Below, one piece after another: positions 1 to 10,823 of a DNA stretch of 64,000 nucleotides. Source of the DNA: Azospira restricta (GTDB lineage Bacteria; Pseudomonadota; Gammaproteobacteria; Burkholderiales; Rhodocyclaceae). Position 1 is the stretch's first letter. Every line of letters begins with the position of its first letter. The DNA lies in contig NZ_CP064781.1 in assembly GCF_016858125.1 (NCBI RefSeq), forward strand, positions 930,001-994,000, read 5' to 3'. The notes beneath the pieces were generated by a model. That model was not told where the DNA came from. It did no database searches and saw nothing but the letters and a program-made list of their open reading frames with translations. The translations under genes were made by a program, and so were the position numbers.

Positions 1-573
1 CGCCGCGGTCGCGAGTGGCAGGCCCACGACGGCCAGCGTCATCTCGCTCACATCCCCCATGCGCTCCATGGCGGCGTAGACGAAGCCGCTCGCGGCAGGC
101 CCTGCAAGCAGGCCGAGCAGCGTCGCTATCGATGCGCCGGCAAAGAGCCGTGCCCGGACGCGGGGGTCAGGCACCTTTCCGATCGAGGTGGTAACGACCG
201 GCAATACCGCACCGCCCGCCACCCCCGCCAGGATGCGGCAGCCGTACGCGCTGGCTAGTGAGCCCGCCATCGCGAAGGCGACGAGCGCGACGGCGTAGCC
301 GCACAGCCCGAACAGCAGGAGGCGGTGACCGCCGATCCGGTCCGACACGGCACCCCAGAGGGGCGCTGTCACGAACAGTCCGAGCATGTAGCTGCCCAGC
401 AGGGCGCCGGTATGCCAAGCCACGGCAGTGGGCGTGGCTACGCCAGCCACGTCGCCGAGCATCGTTGGCAGCAGCGGGAGGATCGCCCCGTAGCCGAGCG
501 CGATGACAAAGTTCGCGCCGGCGAGCAGGCAGAAGGCACGCCGGGTCATCTCGTGGCCTGGCGCGCTCAGCAT
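1..573 (-). CDS. MFS transporter, N-terminal part (cut by window edge)
   Basis: The first 191 residues of a major facilitator superfamily permease are present and the rest lies left of the window. The reading frame begins MLSAPGHEMTRRAF, then alternates hydrophobic segments with the family's loop 2-3 signature (LWGAVSDRIGGHRLLLFG, where D-R-x-G-x-R/H is the conserved core). Its start overlaps the stop of the YHS gene by 7 nt (ATGCTGA), which suggests coupled translation at the end of the copper cluster. A second in-frame ATG lies at 549. The substrate cannot be told from this half; drug or metal-complex efflux is a guess from context. Confidence 0.75.
   Translation of the reverse strand, partial: MLSAPGHEMTRRAFCLLAGANFVIALGYGAILPLLPTMLGDVAGVATPTAVAWHTGALLGSYMLGLFVTAPLWGAVSDRIGGHRLLLFGLCGYAVALVAFAMAGSLASAYGCRILAGVAGGAVLPVVTTSIGKVPDPRVRARLFAGASIATLLGLLAGPAASGFVYAAMERMGDVSEMTLAVVGLPLATAA
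36..36. other. Window edge note: left part of the element is missing
   Basis: The sequence starts inside the MFS transporter gene, so nothing can be said about what lies further left. The integrase and transfer genes expected for this ICE type should be there. Confidence 0.3.
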
Positions 574-950
574 CCCCGCCGCCGGCGCGGCCGATCGGCC
601 TGCACCAGCGGAGCCGCGGCGCCCGCGTACTTTTGAGGTTCGGCCTCGAAGCGCTGGCGCGTGTCGTCCGACTCGAAGTAATAGGCGCGCCCGCCGAAGA
701 CCGCGGTAAGCGCACGGTCAGTGCGAACCGGATTGCCGCTTACCGGGTCGAGTGCCGCCCCCGCCACGGTGGGCGCGTCCCCTGATGGCGCGGGCTGCGT
801 CGCCCCATCATGCCCTTCACGCGTATTGCCCTGCGATCGCCCATGGCGGCCACCCATGCTGCGGCCATGCAGACCACCACGTCGCATGAAGAACCACAGG
901 CCCGCTACCACGACGAATACCCAGATCCAGTTCCCGGTCAGCCAATCCAT
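567..950 (-). CDS. Membrane-anchored YHS domain protein
   Basis: A 127-residue protein with one N-terminal membrane segment (WIWVFVVVAGLWFFM), a basic Gly/Arg/His linker and a C-terminal YHS domain (LDPVSGNPVRTDRA ... YYFESDDTRQRFEAEPQKY). YHS domains occur in copper ATPases and bind metal through Cys. Here the usual DPVCGM reads DPVSGN, so the metal-binding Cys is replaced by Ser. The start at 950 was chosen because GAGGAG lies 8 nt upstream; longer in-frame starts lack this. It follows the Rieske gene by 108 nt and overlaps the MFS gene, so it likely shares their transcript. A copper-related accessory role is inferred. Confidence 0.7.
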   Translation of the reverse strand: MDWLTGNWIWVFVVVAGLWFFMRRGGLHGRSMGGRHGRSQGNTREGHDGATQPAPSGDAPTVAGAALDPVSGNPVRTDRALTAVFGGRAYYFESDDTRQRFEAEPQKYAGAAAPLVQADRPRRRRGC

Positions 951-1058
951 GTCGAATACTCCTCGAAAACCTGGCGACGCGACGCCCATCAATCTCCCCG
1001 CGCCGCCGTGCTGCCGATGGCCGGACTGCAGCGGGGACTCCAAGCACCCCCCTCGCCG

Positions 1059-1658
1059 TTAGGTTTTCTCTCCGTCAAGGCCAACTGTCACCGTGCTTGT
1101 CTCAGAGTAGTAGTAGGGCGGAATGACCAGATTGAGCGGTGCCGGCACGTGCCGATAGACGCGCCCGGCCAGATCAAACCGAGAGCCATGGCACGGGCAG
1201 TAGTAGCCCCCATCCCATTGGGGGCCAAGGTCGGGCGGCGCAACATCCGGGCGGAAGGTGGGCACGCAGCCAAGGTGGGTGCAGAGGCCCACCGCGATCA
1301 GGTACTCGGGCTTGCGCGAACGGTATTGATTGCGACAATACTCGGGCTGCTGGGGACGTTCCGACGTCGGGTCCAGCAAATCGCGCTCTAACTTCTCCAG
1401 CCCCGCGAGCATGCGGGGCGTGCGATGCAGAATCCACACGGGCTGGCCGCGCCAGGGCACCGTCATCATCTCTCCGGGCCCCAGCGCGGAGACATCCGCG
1501 CTCACCGGCGCGCCGACCGCCTTGGCCCGTTCGCTGGGCATCAGACTGGCCACGAAGGGCACCGCGGTGGCCGCGGCGGCAACACCGCCCGCCACCGAGG
1601 TGGCGACCACAAGACGCCTCCGCTGCGGGTCCGGCGGGATCGTGTCATCTTTAGGCAT
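1059..1658 (-). CDS. petA: Rieske [2Fe-2S] protein, ubiquinol-cytochrome c reductase iron-sulfur subunit type
   Basis: This 199-residue protein has the layout of the bc1 complex Rieske subunit: a twin-arginine-like N-terminus ([15 protein letters not shown]), one membrane anchor, then the cluster-binding boxes CTHLGC and CPCHGS near residues 125-160, giving the two Cys and two His ligands. In respiration it passes electrons from quinol to cytochrome c1. AGGGAG lies 7 nt before the start. It sits 34 nt behind the copper ATPase with no cytochrome b or c1 gene nearby, so it is an orphan copy carried on a mobile element. It may be a metal-tolerant spare subunit or have a separate redox role; both are guesses. 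Confidence 0.85.
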   Translation of the reverse strand: MPKDDTIPPDPQRRRLVVATSVAGGVAAAATAVPFVASLMPSERAKAVGAPVSADVSALGPGEMMTVPWRGQPVWILHRTPRMLAGLEKLERDLLDPTSERPQQPEYCRNQYRSRKPEYLIAVGLCTHLGCVPTFRPDVAPPDLGPQWDGGYYCPCHGSRFDLAGRVYRHVPAPLNLVIPPYYYSETSTVTVGLDGEKT

Positions 1659-1692
1659 TTTGGATCTCCCTTACGCCAGCGATGCGCCTGCG

Positions 1693-4104
1693 TCAGATCC
1701 GCACCCGACGCAGGCGCAAGGCGTTGAGCACCACCGACAGGGACGACGCGCTCATGGCGAACGCGGCGAAGATCGGGCCGATCAGGATTCCGAAAAACGG
1801 ATAGAGGACGCCAGCGGCGATGGGTACGCCGGCAGCGTTGTAAACTAGCGCGAAGAACAGGTTCTGCTTAATGTTGCGCATGGTCGCCCGGGACAGCCGC
1901 CGCGCCCGCACGATGCCGTCGAGGTTGCCCTTCACCAAGGTGAAGCCGGCGCTCTCGATGGCCACGTCGGCGCCGGTGCCCATGGCGATGCCCACGTCGG
2001 CCTGGGCGAGCGCCGGGGCGTCGTTCACCCCGTCGCCGGCCATCGCGACCTTGCTTCCGGCGGCCTGAAGGTCCTGGATGATGCGGGCCTTGTCGGCCGG
2101 CAGCACGTCGGCACGGATCTCGTCGATGCCCAGTCGCGCGGCCACCGCCCGGGCGGTGCGCTCGTTGTCGCCGGTGGCCATGATGATGCGAAAGCCGAGC
2201 GCGTGCAGCGCCTCGAGCGCCGCGGGTGTGGTCTCCTTTACCGGATCGGCGACGCTGACGAGCCCTGCGATAGCACCCTCGACGACGACGAACATCAAGG
2301 TCTCGCCCTGGTCGCGGCGCGCGTTGGCAGTCTCGGACAGCTGCCCGCCGTCAAGGCCGAGTTCAGCGAGCAACCTGGCGTTACCCAGCGCCACCGCGCG
2401 GCCCTCGACGACCCCCGTGACACCCTTGCCCGTAAGCGCTTCGAAGTCCTTGGCGTTGCTGAGTTTCACGCCGCGCTCCTCGGCACCGGCGACGATGGCA
2501 TCGGCCAAGGGGTGCTCCGAGCCGCGTTCGAGACTCGCCGCGAGGCGCAACACTTCGGCTTCGTCATGGCCGGCGGCGGGCAGCACGGCGACCAGTTTCG
2601 GCTTGCCGACGGTGAGCGTACCGGTCTTGTCCACGATCAGGGTGTCCACCTTGGCGAAGCGCTCCAGCGCCTCGGCGTTCTTGATCAGCACGCCGGCCTG
2701 GGCGCCGCGCCCGGTGGCGGTCATGATGGACATGGGCGTGGCCAGACCTAGTGCGCACGGGCAGGCGATGATCAGCACCGCCACCGCCGCGACCAGCGCG
2801 TAGGCGAGCGCCGGCGCCGGCCCCCACACGGCCCAGGCGATGAAGGCGAGGATCGCGATGCCCACCACCGCCGGCACGAAACGGCCGGCCACCATGTCGG
2901 CGAACTTCTGGATCGGCGCGCGCGAACGCTGGGCGTTGGCGACCATCTCGACGATCTGGGCCAGCAGGGTGTCGGCGCCGACGCGCTTCGCCTCCATGAT
3001 CAGGCTGCCGGTGCCGTTGATGGTGGCGCCGGTCACCGGGTCGCCCGCGATCTTCTCGACCGGCATCGGCTCGCCCGTGATCATCGATTCGTCCACCGAG
3101 GAGCGACCGTCGACCACCTCGCCGTCCACGGGCACCTTGTCGCCGGGGCGCACCCGCAGCCGGTCACCGACCTGCACCGCCTCAAGCGGGATCTCCTCTT
3201 CGGTGCCATCGGGGCGAATCACCCGCGCCGTCTTGGCGGCCATGTCGAGCAGCGCCCGGATCGCCGAGCCGGTCCGCTCGCGCGCCCGCAGTTCCATCAC
3301 CTGACCGAGGAGGACCAGCGTTACGATGACCGCCGCCGCCTCGAAATAGAGGCCCACGGTGCCGTCTTCCTTGCGAAAGCCGGCGGGGAAGAGCGCTGGC
3401 GCAACAACGGCGACGATGCTGAAAACATAGGCCGCACCGACGCCCATGGAGATCAGACTAAACATGTTGAGGTTCATGGTGCGGAACGACTTGTACCCGC
3501 GCACGAAGAACGGCCAGCCGGCCCACAGGATCACCGGGGAGCCGAGGACGACTTCAATCCACAGCGACGTCTGCTCGCCGAACCATTCGCGAATCCCGAT
3601 GTAGCCCAGGTACGGGGTCATGGTCAGGATCAGAAGCGGGACCGTAAACGCGGTGCCGATCCAAAACCGGCGGGTGAAATCCACCAACTCGGGGTTGGGT
3701 CCCTCGTCTTCGGCGGGCACGCCCATGGGCTCCAGGGCCATGCCGCATTTTGGGCAATCTCCCGGGGCGTCGCGGACGATCTCCGGATGCATCGGGCAGG
3801 TGAATTTCGTGCCCTTCGACGCGGCCCTGGCGGACTGCTTGCCGGCCAAATACCGGGTCGGCTCAGCGATGAACTTGTCGTGGCATTTCTGCGAGCAGAA
3901 GTGGTAGGTGCTGCCCTGGTGTTCCGCCGTCGGCTTGCCGGCATCGAGCGGGACGCTCATCCCGCATACCGGGTCCTTCGCGGTCGCCGCATCGTGCGCG
4001 TGGCCGCCATGGTCATGCGTGTGCCCCGCCCCAAGTACGTGGTGACCGCCGCCCTCTGCAACCGAGTCCGTAGTGCGCTTCATCGAGGTAACTGGCCTGT
4101 CCAT
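1693..4104 (-). CDS. copA: Copper-translocating P1B-type ATPase with N-terminal His-rich, YHS and heavy-metal-binding domains
   Basis: About 803 residues. Order: a His-rich stretch ([11 protein letters not shown], near residues 30-40), a YHS domain (DPVCGMSV ... CSQKCHDKF), a heavy-metal-binding domain (FTCPMHPEI ... [11 protein letters not shown]), then eight-helix P1B transport core with CPC ([13 protein letters not shown], near 447), phosphorylation loop DKTGT (near 490), [18 protein letters not shown] (near 689) and a C-terminal [14 protein letters not shown]. These mark Cu(I)/Ag(I) export from the cytosol to the periplasm. The start at 4104 is preferred because AGGGAG is 7 nt upstream; 4110 is the alternative. 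A longer frame up to 4287 would run through the preceding gene. It lies downstream of the methyltransferase and upstream of the Rieske gene. Confidence 0.9.
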   Translation of the reverse strand: MDRPVTSMKRTTDSVAEGGGHHVLGAGHTHDHGGHAHDAATAKDPVCGMSVPLDAGKPTAEHQGSTYHFCSQKCHDKFIAEPTRYLAGKQSARAASKGTKFTCPMHPEIVRDAPGDCPKCGMALEPMGVPAEDEGPNPELVDFTRRFWIGTAFTVPLLILTMTPYLGYIGIREWFGEQTSLWIEVVLGSPVILWAGWPFFVRGYKSFRTMNLNMFSLISMGVGAAYVFSIVAVVAPALFPAGFRKEDGTVGLYFEAAAVIVTLVLLGQVMELRARERTGSAIRALLDMAAKTARVIRPDGTEEEIPLEAVQVGDRLRVRPGDKVPVDGEVVDGRSSVDESMITGEPMPVEKIAGDPVTGATINGTGSLIMEAKRVGADTLLAQIVEMVANAQRSRAPIQKFADMVAGRFVPAVVGIAILAFIAWAVWGPAPALAYALVAAVAVLIIACPCALGLATPMSIMTATGRGAQAGVLIKNAEALERFAKVDTLIVDKTGTLTVGKPKLVAVLPAAGHDEAEVLRLAASLERGSEHPLADAIVAGAEERGVKLSNAKDFEALTGKGVTGVVEGRAVALGNARLLAELGLDGGQLSETANARRDQGETLMFVVVEGAIAGLVSVADPVKETTPAALEALHALGFRIIMATGDNERTARAVAARLGIDEIRADVLPADKARIIQDLQAAGSKVAMAGDGVNDAPALAQADVGIAMGTGADVAIESAGFTLVKGNLDGIVRARRLSRATMRNIKQNLFFALVYNAAGVPIAAGVLYPFFGILIGPIFAAFAMSASSLSVVLNALRLRRVRI

Positions 4105-4141
4105 GTCCATGCTCCCTGGCTTGCCGTGATTTGAGGTGGGT

Positions 4142-4798
4142 TCAAGTACTGGGCGACGCCCGGCCATGACCGGTGCGCCAGCGCGGGATGAAAGCCGGTG
4201 TCGCCCGGGCGTAGCGCGTCCAGGCGTCGCCGAAAGCGGCCGCCGAGTCGCCTTCCTCGCGGCGGGCGAGGCGCACATACACGACAAGCAGGATCGGGAA
4301 CATCACCAACGTGATCAGCGTGGGCCACTGGAACAGGAAGCCCACCATGATCAGGACGAACCCGACGTACTGCGGGTGCCGCAACCGGGCGTAAGGGCCG
4401 CTGGTCGCGAGTTGACCGCTCGCCTGCGCCGCATAGAGCACCCGCCACGCCGCAGCCAGCAACCAGAAGCCGCCACCGATGAATAGCGTGGAAATCAGAT
4501 GGAAAGGCCCGAAGTGCGGGTTTGAGCGCCAGCCGAACATCACCTCCAGCAGATGGCCGGAGTCGTGGGCCAGGAAATCCACGCCCGGAAACGTCTGCGC
4601 GAGCCAGCCTGACAGCAGGTAGATGGTGAGCGGAAAGCCGTACATTTCCGTGAATAAGGCCACGACGAAGGCCGAGAACATGCCCAAGGTGCGCCAGTCG
4701 CGCCGGCTTCGCGGCTTGAAGAAGCTGAAGGCGAAGAAGATGAAGAGGGCCGAGTTGATCAGCACCAGCGACCACAGTCCGTAGGCGTTTTCAGTCAT
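4142..4798 (-). CDS. Membrane methyltransferase of the isoprenylcysteine carboxyl methyltransferase/PEMT family
   Basis: A 218-residue membrane protein with about five hydrophobic segments. The C-terminal part carries the family's cofactor-site pattern ([19 protein letters not shown], then the REEGD ... [15 protein letters not shown] region), as in bacterial ICMT-like proteins. The start at 4798 overlaps the stop of the DUF2933 gene by four bases (ATGA), a sign of coupled translation; GGAG lies upstream. Relatives are frequent neighbours of DUF2933 and copper ATPase genes on metal islands, but the substrate is unknown. Methylation of a lipid or of a small molecule in the membrane is the family-level expectation only. 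Confidence 0.75.
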   Translation of the reverse strand: MTENAYGLWSLVLINSALFIFFAFSFFKPRSRRDWRTLGMFSAFVVALFTEMYGFPLTIYLLSGWLAQTFPGVDFLAHDSGHLLEVMFGWRSNPHFGPFHLISTLFIGGGFWLLAAAWRVLYAAQASGQLATSGPYARLRHPQYVGFVLIMVGFLFQWPTLITLVMFPILLVVYVRLARREEGDSAAAFGDAWTRYARATPAFIPRWRTGHGRASPST

Positions 4799-5055
4799 TT
4801 TTCGTCTCCGCTGTCGGACTTTGTGGCGTGGCCGCCATGACCATGCCCGCCGTGCATGAACACGTGCATGAGCGGGCAGGCGAGCAGGATCAGCCAAGGT
4901 AGCCAGCCCGCCAGATGGACGCGGTGCTCGAAAGCGAGGAGGACAAGCGCGATCGCCGCGAAGCCGCCAAAGACCCATTTCGAGCGCCGGCTCATCTTGG
5001 TGGTGGCGGTCCCCGGCGAGGTGTCGTGAGCGGAATGATCATGGGTAGGCATCAT
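4795..5055 (-). CDS. DUF2933 small membrane protein
   Basis: An 86-residue protein with a His-rich N-terminus (MMPTHDHSAHD), two hydrophobic segments (WVFGGFAAIALVLLAF and LPWLILLACPLMHVFMH) and a His/Gly tail (HGGHGHGGHATKSD). This is the pattern of DUF2933 proteins, which accompany copper-resistance genes; the histidines suggest metal binding, but the function is not established. It is first in a minus-strand set that continues into the methyltransferase (4-nt overlap), the copper ATPase and the Rieske gene. AGGA lies 5 nt before the first of two adjacent ATGs. Confidence 0.75.
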   Translation of the reverse strand: MMPTHDHSAHDTSPGTATTKMSRRSKWVFGGFAAIALVLLAFEHRVHLAGWLPWLILLACPLMHVFMHGGHGHGGHATKSDSGDEK

Positions 5056-5327
5056 TTGTTTCCTGGACGATCAAAAATCTTCTGATTCGGCTTCGCCTGC
5101 ACCACAGCGAGGTGTGGCACGTCGTTCCCAATTTTCCAGATCGCCGCCGAATACGACGCACTGACGACAGTATGATCCGCAGGGACTTGCTGCGGAATGA
5201 CGCCTACATTACGAATCGGTCATCTGGATCGCGTCGCACAGGGCAGGTTTTTGGGCCCCACGTCGACTCGACGCGGAACTGACGGACCGGGTTCGCAATC
5301 GGATCGTTATCCGAGGAGATTCCAGCC

Positions 5328-6077
5328 TTGAAAGATTCGCGCAGTTCGACCGCTTCAGCGGCAAAGTGCCGTTGCTGTGGCGCTCTCATCGCATCCCGGC
5401 GTGACCCCGAAACCGGTGATCCGCTCTGTGAGCGATGTTTTCTCGAACCGCTCGCGGCGGAATGTACGAGTTGCGGCGACCCGAACGCCGGTTTCGCCGA
5501 GGCGCTCGCCGCCGCCCTCGATCTGCGTGAGCATGAGACCGGTCTCCATTCGCGGCGTGTCGCCTGCCATACGGTCGTCCTCGCGAAGCGCTTCTTTCCG
5601 CATGACGAGCGGCGCCTCGCCCAAATCTACTGGGGCGCGCTACTTCACGACCTCGGGAAGATCGGCGTGCCGGACCGTATCCTGTTGAAGAACGAACCTC
5701 TCGATGACGATGAATGGGCCGTGATGCGCCGCCATCCCGACGACGGCCATTTCCTCGTCAGTCACCTTGCAGGCATGGCGGAGGCCGCAGAAATGGTCCG
5801 CTGCCACGAGGAACGTTACGATGGCACAGGTTATCCGCGTGGCTTGCGTGGGGAGGCCATCCCGTTGGGGGCGAGGCTGTTCGCCGTGATCGATACGCTC
5901 GACGCCATGACCTCGGATCGCCCCTACCGCAAGGGACTGTCATTCGACACGGCAAAGGCCGAGATACTTCGTATGTCGGGCGTACAGTTTGATCCTGTTG
6001 CCGTCGACGCGTTCATCGCAGACGAGGCGGTCCTGAGACGCATGGTGCAGATGAAATGCGATCAGGAGGTCGCGTAG
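5328..6077 (+). CDS. HD-GYP domain phosphohydrolase with N-terminal zinc-ribbon-like motif
   Basis: A 249-residue protein. Residues 14-50 hold two CxxC pairs (CRCCG, CERC) plus CTSCG, like a small zinc ribbon. The rest is an HD-GYP domain with HSRRV, HDLGKIGVPD and CHEERYDGTGYPRG, the set of metal and substrate residues used to cleave cyclic di-GMP. In the third motif the usual HHE reads CHE, a change at a metal-contact position. There is no receiver or GGDEF domain. The start is a TTG with GAGGAG 9 nt upstream. It stands alone on the plus strand, divergent from the copper cluster. Cyclic-di-GMP turnover is inferred from the family; the target is unknown. Confidence 0.8.
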   Translation: MKDSRSSTASAAKCRCCGALIASRRDPETGDPLCERCFLEPLAAECTSCGDPNAGFAEALAAALDLREHETGLHSRRVACHTVVLAKRFFPHDERRLAQIYWGALLHDLGKIGVPDRILLKNEPLDDDEWAVMRRHPDDGHFLVSHLAGMAEAAEMVRCHEERYDGTGYPRGLRGEAIPLGARLFAVIDTLDAMTSDRPYRKGLSFDTAKAEILRMSGVQFDPVAVDAFIADEAVLRRMVQMKCDQEVA

Positions 6078-6500
6078 TCATTCCGGCTCCGATGATGCCA
6101 TGCCGACGAATCCGTAATCCGGAGCTCGTAGCGATGACGAGGCCATGGATCACACTTTCCCAAAGTGGAGGCCCGACGTGCATGAAGCGAAGGTGACATG
6201 CGGGTATGTTGCGATCGCGTATCGCCGAAACGGCTATCATTGCGGACATACTGCGAAGATGCCTGCAGAGCCCAACTGCGCGTTGGCAATCGGGTTTATG
6301 TCAATCACATGGGCTGCGATGTGCCTTTGCCGCAACGAGTGCGAGATTCCTTGACGCTCGGCGGTCGCGTCGTTACGCGAGGAGGAGAGTCTTGTTCGTA
6401 TCCCCGTGCATACCGCCCTCAGTCCGTGTCGTCGAGGTCGGTGATTGTCATTCCGGCGCCGCGCCACTGTGCGCCGGCCCCGCCCGCTGACTTGGGGCGT
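6078..6500. other. Gap between HD-GYP and UbiB-type genes
   Basis: No convincing gene is seen in these 423 bases. A short open frame of 69 codons (6145-6354) has no ribosome-binding site and no recognisable motif. The phrase GTCATTCCGGC occurs twice (near 6079 and 6448), followed both times by CCG, a short direct repeat of unknown meaning. GAGGAGGAG at about 6380 looks like a ribosome-binding site but leads to no plausible start in the frame of the next gene. The stretch probably holds the promoter of the UbiB-type gene. Confidence 0.35.
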
Positions 6501-8120
6501 ATGGTGTCGGCGGCGCAAACCGCGGTGCGAGTGACGCTCGTGCACATAGTTATCCGTCTGGTGCAGATCAACCGTGCGCTGTGGGGCTTCCTCCTGTGGT
6601 GGAGCCTCGTGCGCGTCGGACTGCTCAGCGCCAGGACGTCGCCGGCCCAGCGCTTCGCTGTGACGTTGGAGCAGCTCGGTACGACCTTTGTCAAACTGGG
6701 CCAGGGGCTTAGCCTGCATCGGGAACTGCTTCCCGACGACTACGTGGCGGCGCTGCAAAAGCTGCACGACAGCGTCGCGGCGTTTCCCTTCGAGCAGGCC
6801 GCGGCCGAGGTGGAGGCTTCCTTTGGGCGCTCGCTGACCGAACTGTTTCTCCACTTCGAACCTCAGCCGCTCGCCGCGGGCTCCATCGCCCAAGTGCATC
6901 GCGCCACGCTCACCGACGGCCGCGTGGTCATCGTCAAGGTGCGCCGCCCTGGTATCCGGCGCCAAGTGGACGAGGACATCCGCATATTGCGCTGGTTCCT
7001 GAAGAGCGTCCTTTGGTTGAGCCCGGCGCTGCGCGCCGTGAGACCCATGGAAATCGTGGACGAACTGGCGCGGAATCTACACAAGGAGCTCGACTTCCGC
7101 GAGGAGGCCAAAAACATCGCCCGGTTCGGGGAGATGTTCCACGAATCTGCGACGGTGTACGTGCCTGCGGTCGTGGACGAACTGTATACGGAGTGGGTGG
7201 TTGTACAGGAGTTGAGTCCGGGCAGGCGCATCGATGATGCAGCGTTTCTGCACCAAGGCGAGCGGTTGGCAGCGAACCTGGTAGAGGCCTACATGCGCCA
7301 GTTTTTCGTGGAAGGTATGTTCCACGGCGACCCACATCCGGGCAACCTGTTCGTGCTCGAAGACGGGCGGATTTGCTTCCACGATTTCGGCTTGGTGGGC
7401 TTCCTGGACCGCCGCACGCGCATGGCCCTCGTAGCGTTCATGATGGCATTCGTGCAGCAGGACGGCGATTGGCTAGTCGATGCCTATCTCGATCTGGGCA
7501 TGCTCGGCGGCAAGCTGGACCGGATTGAGTTCCGTGCGGGCATGGAGGAAGTGGTGCAAGACTATGGTCGCAAGCCGCTCAGCGACTGGTCCTTTGGCGA
7601 AGCCTTCTTGCGCATCGCACGTATGGGTCACGGACGCAACGTACGCCTGCCGCAGCCCCTGCTGCTGCTGCTGCGGGCCGTCTTTCTGATGGAGAGCACG
7701 GTGCGCCGCCTCGATCCGCGCTTCAACCTCATGGAGGGGCTGTTCGCCAAGGCCGGGGCGATGCTGGAGATCGCCGGTGGCGTTGGCGATCCCGGCGCGC
7801 GCTTCAAGTACGAGGCCTTCGTGTCTCTGCGCCAGCTGCCTTCGGACCTGAGCCGGGCGCTACACGGCATTCGCAACCGCGGCATGGAGGTGTCGGTGGC
7901 ACATCACGGCCTTGAGCCGCTCCAAGAGGAAATCGGCCGCAGCAGCAGGCGCGTGGCCTTGGCGCTGGTGACCCTGGGCCTGTATATCGCCGCCTCGCTG
8001 CTCATGCAGCACAGCCTGGGGCCGCGCTGGGGCGACGTGCCGGTGTTGGCCGGTCTGGGCTATGCTCTCGCGCTGCGGCTGAGTTGGCGCCTGGTGCGTG
8101 AGTTTGGTGAGCGTAACTGA
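6501..8120 (+). CDS. ABC1/UbiB-family atypical kinase
   Basis: About 539 residues. The kinase-like core shows the family's marks: [17 protein letters not shown] (the KxGQ motif that occludes the active site), the Ala-rich loop ([13 protein letters not shown]), the lysine strand [10 protein letters not shown], and [11 protein letters not shown] with [11 protein letters not shown] in place of the usual HRD and DFG. The C-terminus has two hydrophobic segments ([17 protein letters not shown] and [13 protein letters not shown]). UbiB proteins are ATPases that support ubiquinone synthesis in the membrane. The start at 6501 is a choice: the frame stays open upstream to 6198, but the homologous part begins here. 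A cargo copy may support quinone supply under metal stress; this is inference. Confidence 0.8.
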   Translation: MVSAAQTAVRVTLVHIVIRLVQINRALWGFLLWWSLVRVGLLSARTSPAQRFAVTLEQLGTTFVKLGQGLSLHRELLPDDYVAALQKLHDSVAAFPFEQAAAEVEASFGRSLTELFLHFEPQPLAAGSIAQVHRATLTDGRVVIVKVRRPGIRRQVDEDIRILRWFLKSVLWLSPALRAVRPMEIVDELARNLHKELDFREEAKNIARFGEMFHESATVYVPAVVDELYTEWVVVQELSPGRRIDDAAFLHQGERLAANLVEAYMRQFFVEGMFHGDPHPGNLFVLEDGRICFHDFGLVGFLDRRTRMALVAFMMAFVQQDGDWLVDAYLDLGMLGGKLDRIEFRAGMEEVVQDYGRKPLSDWSFGEAFLRIARMGHGRNVRLPQPLLLLLRAVFLMESTVRRLDPRFNLMEGLFAKAGAMLEIAGGVGDPGARFKYEAFVSLRQLPSDLSRALHGIRNRGMEVSVAHHGLEPLQEEIGRSSRRVALALVTLGLYIAASLLMQHSLGPRWGDVPVLAGLGYALALRLSWRLVREFGERN

Positions 8121-8193
8121 TGGTTGGACGAGCGTGTATGCCATGGAACTGATGAGGGCAGTGAACGCCAATACACAGGGTATCCCGCAGGGG

Positions 8194-8576
8194 CGAGGGA
8201 GGGAGCGCAGATACGGCACGCGCGCAGCGCGTCCTTGAGTTGGCGCTGCACGATGCCCTTCGCGGTGCTTGCCGCCAGGCTGTGGCGCCGGTCGCCACGC
8301 TGGCACGGCCCGGTCGACGCCCGGGACGCGTCGGTGCCGTGATGTGTCGCGTAGCGACCAGGGCGCGCACGAAGTGCAGCCGCTCCAGGGCCCAGGCATC
8401 GTAGAGACCGTAGCCGCCAGGCGTGTGGCCCGCGGGTCTGAGCAGCCCGCGCAGCACGTGGTCGCGCACCACACTGACGCTCACCCCAGCGTCCAGAGCC
8501 AGTTTCGGTACCGTGTAGGTGCTCACTGGACTACCCTCCTGTCGCTCCGCGACATCCTCCCCGAGGGAGGGAGCGC
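8194..8576. repeat. Short direct repeat CGAGGGAGGGAGCGC
   Basis: The 15-mer CGAGGGAGGGAGCGC occurs at 8194-8208 and again at 8562-8576. One copy is downstream of the UbiB-type gene, in the foreign sequence that replaced the merD 3' end. The other is inside the short insertion at the merD start. Two exact copies this long within 400 bases are unlikely by chance even at this GC content. They may mark two copies of one small repetitive element that disrupted merD. Confidence 0.45.
8358..8526 (-). pseudogene. merD: merD, 5' fragment with lost 3' end
   Basis: From a GTG at 8526 the frame reads [19 protein letters not shown], then [20 protein letters not shown] and [10 protein letters not shown]. 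This is the helix-turn-helix half of MerD, the MerR-like co-regulator of mercury operons. AGGAGGG lies upstream. After FVRAL (about 8358) the MerD sequence stops and the frame runs on into unrelated residues and antisense to the UbiB-type gene. Roughly the first 55 of about 120 residues survive, so the C-terminal domain is absent and the gene is probably non-functional. It follows merA but is separated from it by an 81-bp insertion. Confidence 0.7.
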
Positions 8577-8621
8577 GCCCTTCGGGCGGCCGTGCGGGCG
8601 CGCTCACTGGCGATCCCTCCT
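8521..8621 (-). repeat. 81-bp insertion flanked by direct repeats at the merD start
   Basis: The ribosome-binding site and start of merD appear twice. On the plus strand, GCTCACTGG followed by four varying bases and CCCTCCT occurs at 8521-8540 and 8602-8621 (16 of 20 identical, 81 bp apart). Between them are two strong hairpins: TGTCGC/GCGACA at 8540-8554, and GAGCGCGCCC/GGGCGCGCTC at 8571-8605 with a 10-bp perfect stem. Because 81 is a multiple of three, the insertion is in frame with merD. It resembles a small REP- or MITE-like element, or a local duplication with added hairpins. Confidence 0.55.
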
Positions 8622-8628
8622 TGCTTGC

Positions 8629-10526
<1,898 letters not shown>

Positions 10527-10529
10527 GGC

Positions 10530-10811
10530 CTATTCCTTGATCGAGGACGGATAGCCCGCGTCCTCGGTCGCCTTGGTCAGTTTCTGGACGTCAGTCTTGG
10601 CGTCATCGAAGGTCACGACCGCTTCCCGCTTCTCGAAGCTCACGCCCACCTGGCTGACGCCCTCCACCTTGGAAAGCGCCTTCTTGACGGTGATCGGGCA
10701 GGCGGCGCAGGTCATGCCGGGCACCGACAGCGTGACGGTCTGGACGACGGCCCAGGCGGGCGTGGCGACGATGGCGGCCAGGGCCACGAGTGCGGCAAGT
10801 TTCTTGGTCAT
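10530..10811 (-). CDS. merP: Periplasmic mercury-binding protein MerP
   Basis: A 93-residue exported protein. The first 21 or so residues are a signal peptide (MTKKLAALVALAAIVATPAWA). The mature part is one heavy-metal-associated domain with GMTCAACPITVKKAL, whose two Cys bind Hg(II), and the following KVEGV and AGYPS elements of the ferredoxin-like fold. MerP captures mercury in the periplasm and hands it to MerT or MerF. A good AGGAG site precedes it, 12 bases after merT. Confidence 0.95.
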   Translation of the reverse strand: MTKKLAALVALAAIVATPAWAVVQTVTLSVPGMTCAACPITVKKALSKVEGVSQVGVSFEKREAVVTFDDAKTDVQKLTKATEDAGYPSSIKE

Positions 10812-10823
10812 GATGATCTCCTG

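Noticed and set aside
4104..4287. Extended N-terminus of the copper ATPase
   Set aside because: It would run through the end of the methyltransferase gene, and the added residues show no domain. The start at 4104 has a good ribosome-binding site.
6145..6354. 69-codon frame upstream of the UbiB-type gene
   Set aside because: No ribosome-binding site, no recognised motif and no coupling to a neighbour.
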